A stretch of 64,000 nucleotides of DNA, from contig JAMCSN010000231.1 in the NCBI GenBank assembly GCA_023381535.1, positions 1-64,000 of the forward strand, read 5' to 3'. Positions 50,376-59,821 of the stretch are shown here, piece by piece. Under the pieces are notes generated by a model that saw only the letters and a list, made by a program, of their open reading frames with translations, ran no database searches and had not been told where the DNA came from. The stretch is from Bacteroidota bacterium (GTDB taxonomy: Bacteria > Bacteroidota > Ignavibacteria > Ignavibacteriales > Melioribacteraceae). Position numbers and translations under genes: made by a program. The stretch's first letter is position 1, and every line of letters starts with the position of its first letter.

Positions 50376-52856
50376 CTATTTCATCAAAGCAAGTTTTTTT
50401 GTTTCAGAAAAGTTGCCGGCTGAAATTCTGTAGAAATAAATTCCACTTGGCAAATTACTTCCGTCAAATACCACTTCGTAATTGCCGGGAGATTTTTCTT
50501 CGTTAACAAGAGTTGCTACTTCTCTGCCAAGCACATCATAAATTTTTAGCACAACTATGTAGGTCGAAATTCCATTTCGACCAACTAATGGAACGGAAAA
50601 TTTAATTGTTGTACTTGGATTGAACGGGTTTGGATAATTTTGATACAAAATAAAAGAAGAAGGAATTTCGCTTGTAGAATTCCTGACGTCTGTGATATTG
50701 TCTTGTGTGAAAGCTTCAATCTCAGCTATTACAGCCTGAAATATATGAGTTGGGGGTGCACTGGTTGTTGTAATATCTACTTTTAGGTATTGTGCTTTAG
50801 TATTAGGGATTGAAAATATTTCATAGTCAGAGCCTAAACCTTCTTGATTTGTTGACAGTTTGGGTAGAACCACAGTCGCCCAGTTAACATTGTCTGTTGA
50901 AAGGCTTATTGAAAATGTTTGTTGATGAGTGGAAATGAATACACCAACTTTATCTATATTATAAATTTTATTAAAACTTACTGTTATCCATGCTGGCATA
51001 CTATACTCACTTGCCCAAGACGTGTTTTCATTTCCGTCTATTGCATAATTAGCATGTTGAGTATTACCTAGGTATGTGCCCTCACTGATTGCCGTTGCAA
51101 TCGCGCCATTGACAGATAAAGCTACATTCGTTTCTTGTGAAGTGTTCTGATAAACTACAGTAAAGGTGTAGTCAGCATCCATTGGAAAAGTAATTGATTG
51201 AGTGGTTAAATAATCTGAACCGTTTCGTTGCCACTTAAGGAAATTATTCCCGGATGCTGTTGATGGCGCTGTTAATGTTACCGATGTGTTGTTATTAAAT
51301 GTTCTTGTCAAAGGTGTTGAACCATTTCCGAGATTATTATTGTCATTTGGACTAACTGAAATATTTACACCGCTGTTTGGATTTGATGATGCAACTGTTA
51401 AAGTTCTTGTGGTTGGTGGTGGAGTTTGATATACCGCTGTGAAAGTATAATCAGCATCCAAAGAAAAAGTAATCGATTGAGTGGTTAAATAATCTGAGCC
51501 GTTTCGTTGCCACTTTAGAAAATTATTCCCGGATGCAGATGCTGGCGCAGTTAATGTTACCGATGTGTTGTTATTAAATGTTCTTGTAAACGGTGTTGAA
51601 CCATTTCCGAGATTATTATTGTCATTTGGACTAACTGAAATATTTACGCCGCTATTTGGATTTGATGATGCTATTGTTAACGTTCGTGTTGATTGAGTTG
51701 TATGATCAACTATAACACTTCTTGTAGTAGTAGAGCTATTGAAGTACCCGGTTTTTGAGCCAACAAACGTCAGATTATAAGTACCGTTTGCTTTTCCATT
51801 GGGAACTGTAGTAGTGTAAGTTATCTGTCCGCCAGCACTAGTGGGACCGACTTGTATTGTTTGTCCCATCAAGTTGTCAGTCACTGATACCATAGCACCA
51901 CTTATTGCATTGTTGTTGTTATCTGTTACATTGATAACGTACTGAATAGAGGCGTTCCAGTCTCTTGTATATGTTATATCTGGTAATACCGTTAGCTGCA
52001 ACTGATATATTGTTTTGAAACTCCATGTGGTTGAGTACGCGCTAGTTCCTGAAAGATTAGTAGAGCAAACTCTCCAATAGTAATTAGTCCCATAAATAAG
52101 ATTGGTAACTTGTTGCGAAGTTCCTGTAATACCGCCTTGATTAAAAACAAATGAGGAAAAATTGGAATTCGTGGATACCTGCAAACGATAGGAATCTGCA
52201 TAATTTGCACTTTTCCAGGTTATTACTGGGTTTATGGGATTATCTACAGATGTATTTACTGGTAAATATGGTTCAGGAATAGAAGGTAATATACTGTAAT
52301 TTACTATTAGCTTTGGTGAGTAACTACCTTCTCTAGAACTAAAGGTTGCTGAACTCTCACTGGAACCACAAGCTATAACAAAACCATTATTGATCTGATT
52401 ACCAGAATACCAATCATTTACAAAATTTGTCACATCATATTCAGTATACGAATTTAATGATCCAACATTGCCAGCCGAAGTGGCAGAAAATGCTGGCGAA
52501 TTGCTCCAAGTAATCCAATTTTCAGACCAAGAGCCAACTCCAGCTTTTCCAATTGAGATTACAGGATTATTCTGCTTAAATGAACAATAAAGCTCAAGCT
52601 TAGCAGAAGTTATTGTAGCATTACTAGGGATTGATAAAAGACTAAAGTATAAAAAACTCTCCGCAGCACCATTATAAGCTGAATTTTGTATAGATAGTAT
52701 TGAACTACTACCATAGTTATTATTAGGGACTGCACTAAAAACAACTGCGTCTTTATCGGGAGTGATAAGTTTTTGATATTGTGCAGACAGTTGTTCTGCT
52801 GACAACGCAAGAATCATTAAACCTACTAATAAAAAATGATAGACTCTCTTCATCAC
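50376..52856 (-). CDS. Large secreted multidomain protein with type IX sorting domain
   Basis: An 826-residue exported protein. After the signal peptide (about 1-25) comes a DNRLRE-like domain (about 27-190, with ATITSAKLELYC), a fibronectin type III-like domain (about 200-285), a beta-sandwich Ig-like part, two InlB-B-like repeats of 93 residues (TRTLTxASSNPNSGVNIS), and a discoidin/F5-8C-like carbohydrate-binding domain (about 580-720). The C-terminal sorting domain contains LYQNYPNPFNPSTTIKF and ends in a lysine-containing strand. No catalytic domain is seen; it is probably a surface binding or adhesion protein. Confidence 0.88.
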   Translation of the reverse strand: MMKRVYHFLLVGLMILALSAEQLSAQYQKLITPDKDAVVFSAVPNNNYGSSSILSIQNSAYNGAAESFLYFSLLSIPSNATITSAKLELYCSFKQNNPVISIGKAGVGSWSENWITWSNSPAFSATSAGNVGSLNSYTEYDVTNFVNDWYSGNQINNGFVIACGSSESSATFSSREGSYSPKLIVNYSILPSIPEPYLPVNTSVDNPINPVITWKSANYADSYRLQVSTNSNFSSFVFNQGGITGTSQQVTNLIYGTNYYWRVCSTNLSGTSAYSTTWSFKTIYQLQLTVLPDITYTRDWNASIQYVINVTDNNNNAISGAMVSVTDNLMGQTIQVGPTSAGGQITYTTTVPNGKANGTYNLTFVGSKTGYFNSSTTTRSVIVDHTTQSTRTLTIASSNPNSGVNISVSPNDNNNLGNGSTPFTRTFNNNTSVTLTAPASASGNNFLKWQRNGSDYLTTQSITFSLDADYTFTAVYQTPPPTTRTLTVASSNPNSGVNISVSPNDNNNLGNGSTPLTRTFNNNTSVTLTAPSTASGNNFLKWQRNGSDYLTTQSITFPMDADYTFTVVYQNTSQETNVALSVNGAIATAISEGTYLGNTQHANYAIDGNENTSWASEYSMPAWITVSFNKIYNIDKVGVFISTHQQTFSISLSTDNVNWATVVLPKLSTNQEGLGSDYEIFSIPNTKAQYLKVDITTTSAPPTHIFQAVIAEIEAFTQDNITDVRNSTSEIPSSFILYQNYPNPFNPSTTIKFSVPLVGRNGISTYIVVLKIYDVLGREVATLVNEEKSPGNYEVVFDGSNLPSGIYFYRISAGNFSETKKLALMK
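51133..51690 (-). repeat. Two 279-bp tandem repeats inside the secreted protein gene
   Basis: Two nearly identical 279-bp units (about 51412-51690 and 51133-51411), each encoding one 93-residue InlB-B-like domain. Most third codon positions agree, so the duplication is recent or kept uniform by gene conversion. Confidence 0.8.
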
Positions 52857-53124
52857 ACCCTCCTTAGATTTCTATGCAAAAACATAAATGCTTAATGTTA
52901 TATGAGGAAAAAGCTAAACCAATAAATTCAGAATGCATGGTCATTCAAATTAAGTTCTACAAATAAGATCATTATAAAAATCCTCGAGACGTATCTAAAG
53001 GCAGAATATATTTCAGAACAGTTTCCAATTCCTTTTAATAATTTAATTGGTTGCCAGTGCGTTCAAATACTCATCTTTGAGTATTTCGGGTTGGATAATG
53101 CGTAATTCTATACTTATTGAATGG

Positions 53125-53730
53125 CTAGGAAAGCTTTCTTAATAAAGACGATAATTCATTAGTGGTTTTTGCGCATGTTTTTTCTAATATATTTCTGCGG
53201 TGGGTATTTACAGTGTGCTTGCTTATAAAAAGTATCTCAGCTATTTCTTGGCTGGACTTCCCCTCAAGTAATAATTTGACTATTTCAATTTCTCTGTCGG
53301 TTAGCGAATAACTAGTTTTCAATTTTTCGGGTAAGATAATTTTTTGTTTTTCTTCCCGAGCTTTTATGAATCTGTTTATTGCCTCCTTGAGTTCATCAAT
53401 ATCCACCGGTTTGAGTAGATAGTCAAACGCAGCATTGCGTATTGCTTTTATTGCATATTGATTATAACCTGTAACAAAAATAAAAGTTGGAAATACTTTT
53501 CTTTTTTTTATTTCCTGGACTACATCAATTCCATTCGTGCCTGGCATTTCAACATCAACAAATACAATATCCGGATACAAATTAACGACTTCATTAATTC
53601 CTCTTTCGGGACTTGTTTCTACTGTTAACACCTGCAGCCCGGGAATTTTGTTGAGAATACTCTCAAGCCTATCACATGCTTCTTTTTCATCATCAATAAT
53701 TATGCATTTTATTTTATTTGTTGGTATCAT
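53125..53730 (-). CDS. Response regulator with LytTR-type receiver and LuxR-type output
   Basis: A 201-residue regulator. The receiver (about 6-125) has Asp59 and Lys107 and the stretch GYNQYAIKAIRNAAFDYLLKP, which is typical of regulators with LytTR output. The output is instead a LuxR/NarL helix-turn-helix (about 140-200: LTDREIEIVKLLLEGKSSQEI, HTVNTHRRNI). It is 4 bp after its kinase gene. Targets unknown; the 268 bp after it hold no gene, and the secreted protein gene next downstream is a candidate target. Confidence 0.9.
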   Translation of the reverse strand: MIPTNKIKCIIIDDEKEACDRLESILNKIPGLQVLTVETSPERGINEVVNLYPDIVFVDVEMPGTNGIDVVQEIKKRKVFPTFIFVTGYNQYAIKAIRNAAFDYLLKPVDIDELKEAINRFIKAREEKQKIILPEKLKTSYSLTDREIEIVKLLLEGKSSQEIAEILFISKHTVNTHRRNILEKTCAKTTNELSSLLRKLS

Positions 53731-53734
53731 AATT

Positions 53735-55858
53735 TTAACTTATTGGAATTTTAATAAGAACTTCTGTTCCCAAAGAGTTTTCCTTGCCATCAACAAGATC
53801 CGTTATCTGATAGCTTATTTTAATTTTAGTTAGATCATAATACAATCTTAATATTTGTTCAAGTATATGTAATCCCTTCCCTGTGTTTTCAATCTCTACG
53901 TCTTTAGCCCTTTTTCTGCCTATACCGTTATCGCGGATGGTAATGAAATACTCTTTCTGGTTACAATTAATAGAAACAAATAATTCTCCGTCCTTTTCCA
54001 GATGTCTTAAACCATGTTTAATTGCATTTTCGACAAATGTATGAAGAAGCATCTTTGGAATTTTTATACTTGTATTAACGTTTTCAGCCACATCAAATTT
54101 CCAGTAAAACTTGTTGTTGTGCCTGAAATTTTCTAATTCTAGATAGTTTTCAATATAATCAAGTTCATCAGCCAGAGTGGTAATGATTTTATCTGAGTTC
54201 AAAACTGTTGACCGCAAGAGTCTACTATATTTTCCAAATACATAATCTGCTTTCTCTTTATCTTTTTTATAAAATAGCGAACCGATTGAGTTAATTATAT
54301 TAAGGGTGAAGTGCGGGTCTATTTGGTTCTTAATCGCCTTAAGCTGAAGTTCGGCTATTTGTTTCTCTGTTTCATATCTTAATTCGGCTCTGTGTTTTTG
54401 TGCTTTTTGAATTAATAGAATTAACAAAAGAACAGCCAGATAAACCCCGGCATATATTGGATACTTTAAATAATACAAATAGTTAAGCCCGTATGAAACC
54501 GCCAACTCTTTATCGTTTGAAAACATCCTTAACTCGCGATTCTGTTTCCCATTTAACTTCAGTGAACAGTGCCAGAAAATCTTTGAACCTTTATAATCTA
54601 TAGTAGAATAATTTGAAAAATCATCTCTTGCTATAATTATTTCATCCAAGTCCTTACCTAAAAAAATTAATTCATCACGATTATCACCATCGATATCCTT
54701 AAAGTAAGGGGTTGTGGTGTAAACCGGTGGAATGTGGAATTCTTTCACTACGTTAAAATTAGGATCAAGTTTTTCAACCGATCCATCACCTTTTATTATA
54801 TAGAAGAAATTTGGCTCATTATAGTTAGAATATAAATTAGCGACTTTCCATTCCGGTGAATATTGAAATTGTTCTTCTTTAACCAATCTTAAATTTGAGT
54901 CAAATGAGCGCAAAGTGCACAAATGCTTTTTTGCTCCTTCGTAAATATTCATACAAACAAAGGTTCTTTTATTATTTGGTGAGAATGAGATTAGTTTTGA
55001 AAGTGATGGGTACACTCCAATTTGGATCGGTTTGTATTTCAAGTCTAGATTTTCATTATAGCAAAATAACCACGCATTCATATCTGAATAAGGTTTGTAG
55101 TTGTTGCTGTTCCCAAAAGCGCTGCTTGCCAAAATTAACCTTAGTTCGTTATCAGATGTGTCGACTATCATTTTGTCCGGAATTGCAGCAGAGGTCATAC
55201 TTGAAACATAGACAGTATCTTGGGCTGGGTCATATTTAAAAACTCTTCGTGGTTGTTTCGAATAACCAACGCTAATAGAGAAGTAAAATTCCTTTATTCC
55301 GTCTTTATTTTGATCTATGAAAATACCCGGGTTAATTGTAAGGTCTAAATCTTTGACTATAGGTTTGTAGTCAACAACAAATTTATTTTTAGTTACAATT
55401 TTGTTCTCATAAGGATTTAAACAGTTTAAGTAAATTTTATAATTCTTAAACGACAAGAAATAAATAACCCCAAGACTATCTGATCCAATCCTAGTTACTA
55501 TTGGATCAAACGTCCTAATAAACTCCCCGTCAAAGTTCCATTGTTCAATCACCTTATTGTTTTCAAAAACCGTTAACGAAAAGAAATCGTTTTGTATTTG
55601 TCTCAATTCTATTTCTTCGCTTACACCGTCATTATTTAAATCAGCATAATAATATGTAAGATCAGGTGTAATTGTATTGACTTGAAGAATTTCAATTTTA
55701 TATTTATTAAAAATAGGAGGCAAAGTTAGAATAATGGCAACGGCAATAACTGTGCTTATTAGATAAGGATTTGTAATTATCTTGAAGGAGTTAGTTCTAA
55801 ATTTCACATAGAATTTAAGAGCATGTTCTTTAACGAAACCAAAAACGCTTTTGCTCAA
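53735..55858 (-). CDS. LytS/YehU-type histidine kinase with a large propeller-like sensor
   Basis: A 707-residue kinase with two membrane helices (about 32-52 and 458-478). The outer part (about 55-450) has Asp-rich calcium-loop motifs such as DLNNDGVSEE, DQNKDGIKEF and DIDGDNRDEL, as in FG-GAP/VCBS propellers. The inner part has the His-kinase motif QIDPHFTLNIINSIG with the phosphoacceptor His, the N box FVENAIKHGL and DNGIGRKRA. In most relatives the motif reads HFLFN; here it reads HFTLN. The signal is unknown and may be a polymer or ion outside the cell. Confidence 0.9.
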   Translation of the reverse strand: MSKSVFGFVKEHALKFYVKFRTNSFKIITNPYLISTVIAVAIILTLPPIFNKYKIEILQVNTITPDLTYYYADLNNDGVSEEIELRQIQNDFFSLTVFENNKVIEQWNFDGEFIRTFDPIVTRIGSDSLGVIYFLSFKNYKIYLNCLNPYENKIVTKNKFVVDYKPIVKDLDLTINPGIFIDQNKDGIKEFYFSISVGYSKQPRRVFKYDPAQDTVYVSSMTSAAIPDKMIVDTSDNELRLILASSAFGNSNNYKPYSDMNAWLFCYNENLDLKYKPIQIGVYPSLSKLISFSPNNKRTFVCMNIYEGAKKHLCTLRSFDSNLRLVKEEQFQYSPEWKVANLYSNYNEPNFFYIIKGDGSVEKLDPNFNVVKEFHIPPVYTTTPYFKDIDGDNRDELIFLGKDLDEIIIARDDFSNYSTIDYKGSKIFWHCSLKLNGKQNRELRMFSNDKELAVSYGLNYLYYLKYPIYAGVYLAVLLLILLIQKAQKHRAELRYETEKQIAELQLKAIKNQIDPHFTLNIINSIGSLFYKKDKEKADYVFGKYSRLLRSTVLNSDKIITTLADELDYIENYLELENFRHNNKFYWKFDVAENVNTSIKIPKMLLHTFVENAIKHGLRHLEKDGELFVSINCNQKEYFITIRDNGIGRKRAKDVEIENTGKGLHILEQILRLYYDLTKIKISYQITDLVDGKENSLGTEVLIKIPIS

Positions 55859-55894
55859 AAGTCCATCCCCTCTTGTTAAAAAGCTAATTTTAAT

Positions 55895-56009
55895 TTAACT
55901 GTAAGGCAGGTTTAATCCAACAATAAAGTGCTTCATCAGTTTGAAAAGCCACAACGCAACTGATGCCAACGAAATTGTAATTAGAAATGCATAACCGGTT
56001 GTTCTCTCC
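55895..56009 (-). pseudogene. Possible C-terminal gene fragment beside the RAYT element
   Basis: Read on the minus strand this stretch encodes ERTTGYAFLITISLASVALW then LFKLMKHFI..., a plausible C-terminal membrane helix ending in a stop at 55895. It begins exactly where the left REP pair of the transposase element starts and has no start codon. It may be the tail of the gene whose other part lies at 56682-57008. Confidence 0.4.
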
Positions 56010-56064
56010 AAACCTCCGAGGTTTTTTGGCATAGCCACCACTTTGTGGAAAACCTCGGAGGTTT
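56010..56064. repeat. Left REP pair (BIME-like) of the RAYT element
   Basis: AAACCTCCGAGGTTT (56010-56024) and its complement-type partner AAACCTCGGAGGTTT (56050-56064) form two small palindromes that also pair with each other across a 25-bp centre. An equivalent pair is on the other side of the transposase gene. Confidence 0.85.
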
Positions 56065-56071
56065 AAGCGTT

Positions 56072-56626
56072 CTAAAATTCATAACTTGTTTTCACCGTCT
56101 TGTCTGTTAAAAACTCAATCATGCCTGTTTCGGATTGAAAAAATGATGCTACATATTTAACGTTTGATATAGTTCCAGTCCGCATAGTTAATAAATCCAT
56201 GGCGTTGGAAAATTCCCAATCACTTATACATTCTGCCAATCCGGCTTTAACCGGGTTTTCAAGTATGTATTTAATCACCCATTTGAAATAGTCTTCATCT
56301 ACAATCTGTTTACTTTTTGTTTTGCTTTCGAATAGTGTCCCGCTATGTTGATACTTCTGATTGACCGACTTTACATAAGAGTTTAGTAATGACGAAAGAA
56401 ATATTGAAATTGAAAATTCATCCGTTGTTTGTTCAACGAATAAATGGAAATGATTTGGCATTAAACAATACGCTAATATGTTAATATTGAACTTTGTACG
56501 GTAATATTTCATCCTCTGTAAAAAATAACGATAGTTCTCTCTTTCATAAAAGATAAGAGCTTTGTTTGCACCTCTGTTATAGAGATGATGAAACGTGTTT
56601 TTATAATAGTTTCTTTCTTTGTTCAT
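56072..56626 (-). CDS. REP-associated tyrosine transposase (RAYT, Y1/HUH family)
   Basis: A 184-residue single-strand transposase of the IS200-related RAYT group: FHHLYNRGANKALIFYERENY at the start, HUH motif MPNHFHLFVEQ (His pair at about residues 58-60), GTLFESKTKSKQI and YILENPVKAGL toward the end. RAYTs act on REP palindromes, and REP pairs lie 8 bp beyond the stop and 21 bp before the start. The frame is intact, so the gene may be active. It is distinct from the RAYT remnant at 38717. Confidence 0.92.
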   Translation of the reverse strand: MNKERNYYKNTFHHLYNRGANKALIFYERENYRYFLQRMKYYRTKFNINILAYCLMPNHFHLFVEQTTDEFSISIFLSSLLNSYVKSVNQKYQHSGTLFESKTKSKQIVDEDYFKWVIKYILENPVKAGLAECISDWEFSNAMDLLTMRTGTISNVKYVASFFQSETGMIEFLTDKTVKTSYEF

Positions 56627-56646
56627 TGTAATCCAAACCTCATCCC

Positions 56647-56680
56647 AAACCTCCGAGGTTTTTCCAACCTCGGAGGTTTT
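56647..56680. repeat. Right REP pair of the RAYT element
   Basis: AAACCTCCGAGGTTT (56647-56661) and AACCTCGGAGGTTTT (56666-56680), separated by only 4 bp. It mirrors the left pair at 56010-56064, where the centre is 25 bp. Confidence 0.85.
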
Positions 56681-56681
56681 A

Positions 56682-57008
56682 ATTATTAACAGGGTTTATG
56701 CAAAAAGTTTCTCCGCCTTTGGATTGGTATTCCTGATAAACGTACGCTTCTTTATGATGATCTTTTATTGGAAATGTAATTAACGTGTTGGGAATATTAG
56801 AGAGATGCCCATCCGATAATTGTGCGGTAATTTTTGTAATCGAGGTCAAATTTATTCATCCGGATTTATTTCGCAATAAAGCTGCTCTTAATCCGGATTC
56901 ATTATTTTCAGCATTCCGTTTTAAGGCAGCTTCAAATAATCATAGAGAATAAAAAGAATCTTTTGTTGCAGCAATGCTGGCATTTACGGAATTTGTTTTG
57001 CTTTTTCT
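56682..57008 (-). pseudogene. Decayed gene interrupted by stops and by the RAYT element
   Basis: Within the 588-bp gap between the transposase and the DUF2442 gene, one minus-strand frame reads protein-like for over 100 codons (LFEAALKRNAENNESGLRAA; DGHLSNIPNTLITFPIKDHH; EAYVYQEYQSKGGETFCINP). It is broken by TGA at 56940-56942 and 56856-56858 and ends at the REP pair. I do not recognise the family. The rest of the gap (57009-57214) shows nothing clear. Confidence 0.45.
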
Positions 57009-57214
57009 CTAATTATAAATGCTCACCATTTTGACCCCCTTATAAGCCCCATATTGTTCCGGTATGCTATAAGGTAAAATATTTTATTTCTACTGGAAAC
57101 TAAATTTTAAGGAATTAAATAGCAAGAATAATTTATGAGGTGAATCTTGCCGGGATTGTCACAACTCAAACGTTACTGAAAAATCTAATTATAAGTTTTC
57201 GCTTCTTATCCGAA

Positions 57215-57475
57215 TCATTTTATCAAAACCGATTTTTTCTTGCTGTGTATCTTCTGTTTCAGCAATCCGTCTATCGAAATATCTTCATCAATCATTTGCC
57301 AGTGAATTCCATATCCCGAAGGTGAGATCTTAAAATTGTTTCTTTCTTCTTCGCTTGCCAATTTAAGTTTAGAAGAGATAAGCGCAAGCTTAAACTCATA
57401 TTTCTTTTGATCAATATACATCGTCAGCTTATCGGCAGTCAATCGCACATCACGAACATCATAATATTTTTTCAT
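57215..57475 (-). CDS. DUF2442 family protein
   Basis: An 86-residue protein matching DUF2442: VRDVRLTADKLTMYIDQKKYEFKL, then LASEEERNNFKISPSGYGIHW and a C-terminal helix DISIDGLLKQK. Members are often paired with DUF4160 proteins in toxin-antitoxin-like or phage-related settings; the usual partner is not intact here. A short minus-strand tail upstream (about 57476-57540, ending KEWIKFRKGRIK) overlaps the start and may be the end of a lost partner. Function unknown. Confidence 0.75.
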   Translation of the reverse strand: MKKYYDVRDVRLTADKLTMYIDQKKYEFKLALISSKLKLASEEERNNFKISPSGYGIHWQMIDEDISIDGLLKQKIHSKKKSVLIK

Positions 57476-57544
57476 TTGATTCTCCCTTTCCGAAATTTAA
57501 TCCATTCTTTTTCTATATGATCAAAATATTCGAAAACTGATCTC

Positions 57545-57574
57545 TCATTACTCAATACTGACTACTAACGACTA
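57545..57574 (-). repeat. TAGT-rich degenerate repeat at a stop codon
   Basis: On the minus strand the stop codon TAG of the next gene is the first unit of a TAGTCGTTAGTAGTCAGTAT tract, like that at 50292-50320. Two copies at gene 3' ends suggest a dispersed element. Confidence 0.4.
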
Positions 57575-58420
57575 TCTCTTCCTATTCACCTGCACATAAA
57601 CTTCAAAACGGTTTTGATATTTCTGTTTTGAACCTTGCATGTCGTAAACCGAAACTTTCACGTAACGCGGTTTGTCGTTTACCTTTTCTGTAAACGTTAT
57701 GGATTTCTCTTTATAGTCATCAGTCGTTTTCCAGTTGACCGATTTTGCTTGCCAGCCGCCAAGACATGCGGAAACTTTATCCGACATATTTTTGAAAACA
57801 CTTTCAGCTTTTGAATTTTCGTCTCCGGTGTAATAATGTGCATTGTACGATCCGTCATCTTCATCAAAAAATTCATCAAGCGCATCCTTCAACCAAACTT
57901 TCATAGATTTTTTTTCAATGGCATTTTCCAATAAATAGAAATAAGCATTCGAATGAGCAATTAAAAATTCGAGCGATGTACAGAAGTCGGCTGTGGAATC
58001 GAGTGCCAACGCATTCGGTTCTGCAATCGAAGTCTGAAATTGATATTTTCCAAACGAATTTCCCTTCCCTACAACATAAACAATCCAGTTGCCCGATGTA
58101 GGGATTGAAGTGATTATGTTGGCATAGCCGTTTCCGTTGCCGGGACTCTGCTTAAAAATTTCTCCTTGCGGGTTAACAAGCGCAATGCCCGGCTGAAAAC
58201 TTTTAGAGTAAACAACAAAGTTTACTAATTCGCCTTCATACAACTCAATTTCAAATCCTTTGTATCTGCCAAAATCTTTTTTGAATTGATCCTTCGCAGT
58301 GAGCTCCCCTCTTATCTCGTTATAATCGACCTGGAATTTGGCACTGCTTTGTTGGGCAAACAGAACACCTGCAAACAAAAATATTATCGCTGCAACTTCA
58401 ATCCTTACTGCTCTTTTCAT
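57572..58420 (-). CDS. Secreted protein with a PPC-like beta-sandwich
   Basis: A 282-residue exported protein (signal peptide about 1-23, ending LFAQQ). Residues about 25-130 look like a bacterial pre-peptidase C-terminal (PPC) beta-sandwich (GFEIELYEGELVNFVVYSK, PGIALVNPQGEIF, SGNWIVYVVG). The second half (about 150-282) is unrecognised and has an aspartate-rich stretch DEFFDEDDGSY. No catalytic residues are evident. Possibly a surface or periplasmic binding protein; it is 32 bp downstream of the MFS gene and may be transcribed with it. Confidence 0.65.
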   Translation of the reverse strand: MKRAVRIEVAAIIFLFAGVLFAQQSSAKFQVDYNEIRGELTAKDQFKKDFGRYKGFEIELYEGELVNFVVYSKSFQPGIALVNPQGEIFKQSPGNGNGYANIITSIPTSGNWIVYVVGKGNSFGKYQFQTSIAEPNALALDSTADFCTSLEFLIAHSNAYFYLLENAIEKKSMKVWLKDALDEFFDEDDGSYNAHYYTGDENSKAESVFKNMSDKVSACLGGWQAKSVNWKTTDDYKEKSITFTEKVNDKPRYVKVSVYDMQGSKQKYQNRFEVYVQVNRKR

Positions 58421-58452
58421 GACTTCAACCTTTAGTCTATCAGAAACATTTT

Positions 58453-59721
58453 TTAATGAGTACTCGGTGCTGCTTTCGCCGTTGCACTAACCGTTTTATT
58501 TTCTTTAACCATTAGCCACAACACTGATGACATTGCCAGCGAGACTGCACTAATAACAAAAATTAAATTCTTATCATCGGCATTTTGTATAAATGTTCCG
58601 AGGACCAAACTGACAAACAATTGCGGCAGCACAACCGATAAGTTGAATATTCCCATGAACAGTCCCATCCGGTTTTTGTTCACCTTCTCCGACATGATTG
58701 CAAACGGCAGACTAACAACGGCAGCCCATCCAATACCGGCAACAACCATCATAATCCAAACTATCACAGAACTTTTTCCGAATAGAACAATTCCAAGATA
58801 AGCGAGTGCCATAATTCCGACGCATGTAAGATGAGTTCTTACCCTTCCAAATTTTTCGGTGAACGGTTCAAGAACCAATGCAGGCAGCAAAGCGCCAACC
58901 GCATTCAAAATTAAAAATGAGATCGAAAGAATTTGTCCGGTCTGATCCGGGCTTGCGGGATTTAGTTTCTGCTCAACAAAACCGATCATGTAAACAAACA
59001 TCGTCTGGATTCCGATCCATGAAAACGAATGTGCAAATAAAAGTTTGAGATACTGGTTCCAATCGGTTTTTGATTCCGGCGCGTTCTCCACTGCATGAGC
59101 TGATTTCAATTCGCGCGGTTCTTTAATGAACAGCATCGGTATGATTGAAAATGCAAGGACAAGAAAAACGCCGAAGTATATCAAAAAATAATTCCCGAAA
59201 ATTGCGCCAAGCGCGTAAGCAAGAACTCCGAACGAACCGGAAATCGTTTGCATCCAGGTGTAACCTTTTGTTCGCGCTACACCTTCCGGTGTTACGTCTG
59301 CAATAATTGAACGTGTTGGATTGAAAGAAATATTTATCGCGAGATCAAGAGTTAATGCTACGATAACTGCAACTACGATTATACTGCTGAGTCCTAAGAA
59401 ACTACTGATGCCGTCGATGTTTGGCAAAGCGAAAAGCATTAAAGCAGCTAAAGCACCACCCAACAAAATAAAAGGTCTTCTTCTTCCTCCCCAGAACCAA
59501 ACTTTGTCGCTAATCAAACCTATAATTGGTTGACCAATAATTCCGGCAAGCGGTCCCGCCGCCCATACAAAACCGATTTCATGCAAATCTAAATTATATT
59601 TTGTACGCATCAGCCAGCTAAGTGCGGCTATCTGGATTGATAACGCAAATCCCATTGCTGTTGAAGGAAGACTTAGAATTCCGTAAAAAGTGTTGGAAAG
59701 TTTTTTCTGCATCTCAAGCAT
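58453..59721 (-). CDS. MFS transporter, SLC45/GPH-like sugar permease
   Basis: A 422-residue paralogue of the transporter at 48774-50291, with 12 helices. The corresponding signatures are GLISDKVWFWGGRRRPFI and NISFNPTRSIIADVTPEGVAR. The central loop is shorter (about 195-215). Probable proton-coupled disaccharide or related sugar uptake. The other paralogue is transcribed from the opposite strand 8 kb away. Confidence 0.85.
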   Translation of the reverse strand: MLEMQKKLSNTFYGILSLPSTAMGFALSIQIAALSWLMRTKYNLDLHEIGFVWAAGPLAGIIGQPIIGLISDKVWFWGGRRRPFILLGGALAALMLFALPNIDGISSFLGLSSIIVVAVIVALTLDLAINISFNPTRSIIADVTPEGVARTKGYTWMQTISGSFGVLAYALGAIFGNYFLIYFGVFLVLAFSIIPMLFIKEPRELKSAHAVENAPESKTDWNQYLKLLFAHSFSWIGIQTMFVYMIGFVEQKLNPASPDQTGQILSISFLILNAVGALLPALVLEPFTEKFGRVRTHLTCVGIMALAYLGIVLFGKSSVIVWIMMVVAGIGWAAVVSLPFAIMSEKVNKNRMGLFMGIFNLSVVLPQLFVSLVLGTFIQNADDKNLIFVISAVSLAMSSVLWLMVKENKTVSATAKAAPSTH

Positions 59722-59821
59722 TTTAGCCTCGCATTATTTCAGAAACGGTTCAAAGATATTGAAAGAAAAATTTATATGCGATATGAAATAGAAAGCAAGT
59801 CCAATATGCACTTGATTATTT

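Noticed and set aside
50376..52856. CRISPR-like or insertion-sequence repeats within the secreted protein gene
   Set aside because: The repeats are in frame, 279 bp long and encode InlB-B-like protein domains.
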